Of a DNA stretch of 64,000 bases, positions 61,201-64,000 are shown one piece after another. Made by a program: the position numbers and the translations under genes. Position 1 is the first letter of the stretch. Each line of letters starts with the position of its first letter. A model generated the notes under the pieces. It was given only the letters and a program-made list of their open reading frames with translations. It had not been told where the DNA came from and did not search any database. The DNA is from JAFALK01 sp036500605 (GTDB lineage Bacteria > Pseudomonadota > Gammaproteobacteria > Burkholderiales > Burkholderiaceae_C): contig DASYBU010000039.1 of the NCBI GenBank assembly GCA_036500605.1, forward strand, positions 12,885 to 76,884, written 5' to 3'.

Positions 61201-61393
61201 CAATGTGCAGGTGATCGTCTGGCCCGACATCTACAAGGAGCACCGCAGCACCATCCTCCACTCACGCCTGCTGGCCGTGCACGGCCAATGGCAACGCGGC
61301 GATGGCGGCGTGCAGCATCTGCTGGCGCGGCGGTTTGAGGATCTGACGCCGCTGCTGGGGAGACTCACGACGGAGAGCCGAGATTTCCGTTGA
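58295..61393 (+). CDS. dnaE2: Error-prone DNA polymerase DnaE2 (ImuC)
   Basis: The 1032-residue C-family polymerase begins with a PHP domain (ELHCLSSFSFLRSASDPDDL), has the catalytic acidic motif PPDIDVDFEHERRE near residue 387, a helix-hairpin-helix region and a C-terminal OB domain near 935-1005. Its length is that of DnaE2 rather than DnaE1 (about 1160). The ATG overlaps the imuB stop by four bases. It is the mutagenic polymerase of the SOS cassette. Confidence 0.96.
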   Translation: MNDYAELHCLSSFSFLRSASDPDDLVTRAGELGYEALAITDECSLAGVVRAYSQCRRLAKDDLPVPRLLIGSEFLVRADDDKPLFKLVLLATNMNGYGNLSQFITRLRRAAEKGTYLLRWSDLNPATLDDCLALLVLDREQDDSALLTQAQWLLQHFSGRGWIAVELWREAGDARWLQRLQTLSEQTALPLVAAGDVQMHRRSRKPLHDVLTAIRLGRTVADCGFELQANAERHLRSRLRLAQIYPPELLEATLAVAERCNFSLEELRYHYPSEVVPAGVTPMAHLRALTAEGAAKRWPEGTPQKWIAQIEHELTLIEELKYEHYFLTVADIVAHARFLGILCQGRGSAANSIVCFCLHVTSVDPDRSTLLFERFISRERNEPPDIDVDFEHERRELVIQYLYNKYGRERAALTAVVTSYRPKSVIRDVGKALGFDEATLDALSRDHSGWESQVSVPGGDPRLQLLLQLGQQLLGMPRHLSQHVGGFVLTEGPLSRLVPIENAAMVDRSVIQWDKDDIDALGLMKVDVLALGMLTCIQRSFQFYRQWRGREITLASVPEGDVPTYEMICKADTIGVFQIESRAQMSMLPRLRPENFYDLVVEVAIVRPGPIEGGMVHPYLQNRAKHRAGGEIEYAGQLRPALERTFGVPIFQEQVMQVAMIAADFSAGEADQLRRAMAAWKRPGDLEKFYEKIITNMRRNGYEDEFAERIFKQIKGFASYGFPESHAASFALLTYVSSWLKCHEPAIFLCALLNSQPLGFYSPSQLVQDAQRHGVEVRPADVSFSDVDSSLEPHTSQPAVRLGLRLVGGLSTLAAERIAKARAEAPFTHPQDLALRAALNQSEMQLLAAADALTSLAGHRRQQVWQASALHALPKLLHGSAQAEPDLALPAAREDEEVLWDYAATGLTLRSHPLAILRERLAAKGLKNAAQMVNYPSGRTAHVCGIIVGRQRPQTAKGTLFITLEDETGNVQVIVWPDIYKEHRSTILHSRLLAVHGQWQRGDGGVQHLLARRFEDLTPLLGRLTTESRDFR

Positions 61394-61485
61394 AATCTGA
61401 AGTTCGCAGTGGCCTGAACAGGCGCTTTCACGACCTGATGCAGTGCTCGCTCTTGAGGGCCGAGCGACGCCCTTAAACTGCCCCC

Positions 61486-62808
61486 ATGAACCAGCATCAC
61501 CAGCAGCCCGACTTCATGCGCGAAATGCGCGACGACCTGGCCGACTGGCGGCAATGGTTGAGCCGTGCGATTGTGCTCGGGTATGCGGTGCTGGCCGGCT
61601 TGTCGGTGGTGCTGTTCACTCGCCTGAGCGAATATGCGATGGGCGGTTTCAACCAGATCAGCGCCTGGCATCCCTACGCGCCGCTGCTCTGGACCCCGGC
61701 GCTCACCGCCCTGGTGGCCTGGCTGACGGCGCGCTATGTGCCCGGCGCTGCCGGCTCGGGCATTCCGCAGGTGATGGCAGCCTTGTCCACGCAAGTACCA
61801 CCACGCCAGCGCAGCATCTTCGTCTCCGTCAAACTGGCACTTTCCAAGATCGCGCTCACCTCGATGGGCCTGCTCGGCGGGCTGCCGATCGGCCGCGAAG
61901 GCCCTTCGGTGCAGATCGCCGCGGGCATCATGCAGCAGGCGCGGCGCTGGTTGCCCTCGCGCACCGCGGTCAACCACCAGGGCTTGCTGGTGGCGGGCGG
62001 CGCGGCCGGCATCGCGGCGGCCTTCAATGCGCCGCTGGCCGGCGTCATCTTTGCGATCGAAGAGCTGACACGCAAGATCGAACATCGCTCCAGCGGCCTG
62101 ATCATCACCGCCATCGTGATTGCCGGCCTGGTGGCCGTGTCGGCCTTCGGCAATGCCAGCTACTTCGGCGTGATCCGCGTGCCCACGCTGGGCTGGAACT
62201 TCCTGTTGCCCGGCCTGCTGGTGATCGTCAGCGCCGGCTTGCTGGGCGGCCTGTTCTCGCGGCTGCTGCACACCAGCATCGTCGGCGGCAGCGACCGCTT
62301 CAGCGCCCTGCGCGCCCGCTACCCGGTGCGCTTTGCAGCCGCCTGCGGCTTGGCGATCGCGTTGATCGGCTGGGTCAGCCACGGCGCCACCTTTGGCAGC
62401 GGCTACGACTACACGCGCCATCTGGTCGAAGGCCAGGCCGATAACCTGCCCTTGCTTTATGTGACGCTGCGCCTGGTGGCGACCTGGATCGCCGTGTGGT
62501 CCGGCGTGCCGGGCGGCATCTTCGCGCCCTCGCTCGCGATCGGTGCAGGTGTCGGTGCCGACATGGCCGTCTTCATGCACATGGACGCCGGCAGCGCGCC
62601 GCTGATCGCCATGGGCATGACGGCCTTTCTGGCCGCCGTCACACAAGCACCGCTGACCGCCTTCATCATCGTCATGGAAATGGTCGACGGGCACGCGATG
62701 GTGCTCAGCCTGATGGCCGCCGCGCTGGGCGCGAGCCTGCTGTCACGCTGGATCAGCGTGCCGCTCTATCCCGCTCTGGCACAGGCGCAATTGCGGCGCC
62801 TGCCGTAG
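61486..62808 (+). CDS. ClC-family chloride channel/antiporter
   Basis: The 440-residue membrane protein has the ClC selectivity motifs GSGIPQV near residue 92, GREGPSVQ near 138 (with the gating Glu) and GGIFAPSLAIGAGVG near 342. About ten to twelve helices are visible. Presence of the gating Glu is compatible with a Cl/H antiporter. No C-terminal CBS domain is present. It lies 93 bases after dnaE2. Confidence 0.95.
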   Translation: MNQHHQQPDFMREMRDDLADWRQWLSRAIVLGYAVLAGLSVVLFTRLSEYAMGGFNQISAWHPYAPLLWTPALTALVAWLTARYVPGAAGSGIPQVMAALSTQVPPRQRSIFVSVKLALSKIALTSMGLLGGLPIGREGPSVQIAAGIMQQARRWLPSRTAVNHQGLLVAGGAAGIAAAFNAPLAGVIFAIEELTRKIEHRSSGLIITAIVIAGLVAVSAFGNASYFGVIRVPTLGWNFLLPGLLVIVSAGLLGGLFSRLLHTSIVGGSDRFSALRARYPVRFAAACGLAIALIGWVSHGATFGSGYDYTRHLVEGQADNLPLLYVTLRLVATWIAVWSGVPGGIFAPSLAIGAGVGADMAVFMHMDAGSAPLIAMGMTAFLAAVTQAPLTAFIIVMEMVDGHAMVLSLMAAALGASLLSRWISVPLYPALAQAQLRRLP

Positions 62809-62840
62809 ACTCGGCCCACACTTTTGTTGGAGACGCTGCC

Positions 62841-63398
62841 ATGTCCAAGAAGGAAGCCAAGCCCGATCCGCAAGATATCTTCAGCGCACTGCCACCCGGG
62901 TTCATCGACAACCCGCTGACCAAGAGCGTGCGGGCCTCCGCGCAGCAGATCTGGGCGGCGGGCCTCGGCGCCTTCTCCAAGGCCGGCGGCAGCGGCAAGC
63001 TGTTCGAGTCGCTCGTCAATGAAGGTCTCAAGCTCCAGCAGAAGACGCACACGATGGCGAAGGAAAAGCTCAGCGACCTGAGCAACGCCAGCGAAGACAT
63101 CGGCGGCAAGGCCCGCAAGCAATGGAGCCAGCTCGAGTCGCTGTTCGAGCAACGCGTTCAGCAGGCGCTCAACAGCATGGGCATGCCGACGGTGACCGAG
63201 GTGCGAGAGCTGCATGACCGGCTCGATGCGCTGAGCGCGGAAGTGGCGGCGTTAAAAGGCAAAGCGACGCCGGTGAAACCAACAGCTTCGAAGACTGCAA
63301 CGATTGCAGCGGCGCCTGCCAAGAAAGCTGCCGCGAAGAAGGTTCCGGCCAAGAAAGTGGCGGCCAAGAAGCCCAAGGCCGGCTCACTTGCCGCATAA
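62841..63398 (+). CDS. Phasin family protein (PHA-granule associated type)
   Basis: The 185-residue protein has a helical phasin-like core (about residues 30-125; ASAQQIWAAGLGAFSKAG then LQQKTHTMAKEKLSDL and QVESLFEQRVQQALNSMG-like sequence) and a Lys/Ala/Pro-rich C-terminus with AAKK repeats. This fits PhaI/PhaF-type granule proteins whose basic tails contact DNA. It likely coats polyhydroxyalkanoate granules. A TTGGAG ribosome-binding site precedes the ATG. Confidence 0.88.
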   Translation: MSKKEAKPDPQDIFSALPPGFIDNPLTKSVRASAQQIWAAGLGAFSKAGGSGKLFESLVNEGLKLQQKTHTMAKEKLSDLSNASEDIGGKARKQWSQLESLFEQRVQQALNSMGMPTVTEVRELHDRLDALSAEVAALKGKATPVKPTASKTATIAAAPAKKAAAKKVPAKKVAAKKPKAGSLAA

Positions 63399-63474
63399 GA
63401 TCAAAGCCCAGGCCATGATCCCTGGCTTGCTTCCATCGAGGCGATAAAATCGAAGGCTCACGACGGAGGCCGCC

Positions 63475-63705
63475 ATGTCCGATGCTGTTACGGAACTCGC
63501 CCAGAAGGGTCGCGCACTCGATGCGAAAGATCGCGAACGTCTGGTTGACCTGCTGCTTGACTCCTTGACCGACTCACCGGATCCGGAAGTGGAAGAAGCC
63601 TGGCGCCTTGAAATTCGTCGCCGTGTTGCCGCATATGAGCGTGGCGAGGCCGTTCTGCATGAAATGGACGACGTACTGGCGGAAGCGAAGCGCCTGGCTC
63701 CGTGA
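63475..63705 (+). CDS. Antitoxin, addiction module component family
   Basis: The 76-residue protein has the ELAQKGRALDAKDRERLVDLLL pattern and helical C-terminus of the addiction-module component family (PF09720 type), usually paired with ParE/RelE toxins. A CGGAGG site precedes the ATG by five bases. The stop overlaps the GTG start of the toxin remnant. Confidence 0.85.
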   Translation: MSDAVTELAQKGRALDAKDRERLVDLLLDSLTDSPDPEVEEAWRLEIRRRVAAYERGEAVLHEMDDVLAEAKRLAP

Positions 63706-63887
63706 AGTCTCTTCACCTCGATTCCGCAGCACGTCGCGAATTTCTACACGAGATCAAATACTACGAAGCGACCGTCGCGGCACCGGGCGCCGATTTCGCG
63801 AGGCCGCCACTGAAGTGTTTGAGCGCATTCGGCGCACGCCTCTCGCCGGTCGACCTGAAGAGATGGCATGGTCCGCCCACCTATAGC
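63702..63887 (+). pseudogene. Broken ParE/RelE-type toxin gene
   Basis: Starting at GTG 63702, the frame gives LHLDSAARREFLHEIKYYEAT, a ParE-like N-terminus, but then loses homology. The next ParE-like block (RRGTGRRFREAATEVFERIR and LAGRPEE) is in another frame, consistent with a one-base deletion near 63768-63775. That frame stops at 63887, where the expected C-terminal strands (RFPY...) are missing. The toxin is therefore frameshifted and truncated, next to a probable insertion sequence. Confidence 0.75.
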
Positions 63888-63889
63888 GC

Positions 63890-64000
63890 TGCTGCTGAAG
63901 TGAGGCTGCCATCCAGAGCTGGGTGGGGCCTCGCGGAAACGGCATCAGAGTGCCAAAGTGGGAGGTCTAGCAACCACTTGATCCTGGAGGCCCCACCATG
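63890..64000 (+). mobile_element. Probable left end of an insertion sequence, cut by the window edge
   Basis: After the truncated toxin, a non-coding stretch carries GGTGGGGCCTC (63923-63933) and its reverse complement GAGGCCCCACC (63987-63997). It ends with an ATG at 63998-64000 with a GGAGG site. A structured non-coding end before a transposase start is seen in several families, including IS110. The family cannot be fixed without the next few hundred bases. The transposase identity is inference. Confidence 0.45.

Noticed and set aside
58352..61261. Long minus-strand open frame opposite dnaE2
   Set aside because: dnaE2 has all polymerase motifs in frame; the antisense frame is a composition artefact.

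Overview
This window is a gene-dense, roughly 65-70% G+C stretch of a chromosome from a beta-proteobacterium, most likely order Burkholderiales and near the Roseateles/Mitsuaria/Rubrivivax group. That placement is inferred from a cytochrome bc1 operon followed by sspA-sspB, a hisE-HIT-tatABC block, an slmA/pyrimidine-nucleotidase/argB neighbourhood, a phasin, and an SOS imuA-imuB-dnaE2 cassette. No phage, CRISPR array or replication origin was seen. One tRNA is present. Only 25350-26100 is a non-coding stretch above 300 bases, and two riboswitches fill it.

Layout. 1-4344: minus-strand operon of an M20 peptidase, an acyl-CoA-dehydrogenase-like flavoprotein and a membrane protein cut by the window edge. 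4455-6754: soluble histidine kinase with a TPR-containing response regulator. 6904-11859: GT39 glycosyltransferase, chemoreceptor, OmpA-like and BON-domain envelope proteins. 11970-12752: low-GC DUF3800 gene. 12832-14304: ECF41 sigma factor and its carboxymuconolactone-decarboxylase-like partner, each preceded by an ECF41-type promoter. 14387-14992: putative 2OG-Fe(II) oxygenase.

14935-27972 is the cobalamin region. A twelve-gene minus-strand operon (cobO, cobU, btuF, btuC, btuD, bluB, cbiB, an L-Thr-P-decarboxylase-like gene, cobQ, cobT, cobS, a CobC-like phosphatase) is divergent from plus-strand btuB. Each direction starts with its own cobalamin riboswitch. Together they cover outer-membrane uptake, inner-membrane import, adenosylation, dimethylbenzimidazole synthesis and nucleotide-loop assembly. 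Corrin-ring genes are not in the window.

28079-42633 is mostly housekeeping: tRNA-Thr, sspB/sspA, petABC, mscL, a large DUF1631 protein, pdxA, nif3-like, a DegS-like protease, tatABC, HIT, hisE, a Nudix-HisI fusion gene and a DUF815 ATPase. The fusion is the most unusual gene seen. 42667-51101 is signalling-rich: an 18-unit Sel1 protein, then a periplasmic binding protein, histidine kinase and receiver-DUF3369-GGDEF-EAL regulator in one operon, then slmA and a LuxR-type regulator. 51241-55841 holds a HAD nucleotidase, argB, a CDF transporter, dtd, a Bug-type binding protein and a rhodanese-like protein without its catalytic Cys. 56306-61393 is the LexA-boxed mutagenesis cassette. 61486-64000 holds a ClC channel, a phasin, and a toxin-antitoxin pair whose toxin is broken beside what looks like the left end of an insertion sequence at the window edge.
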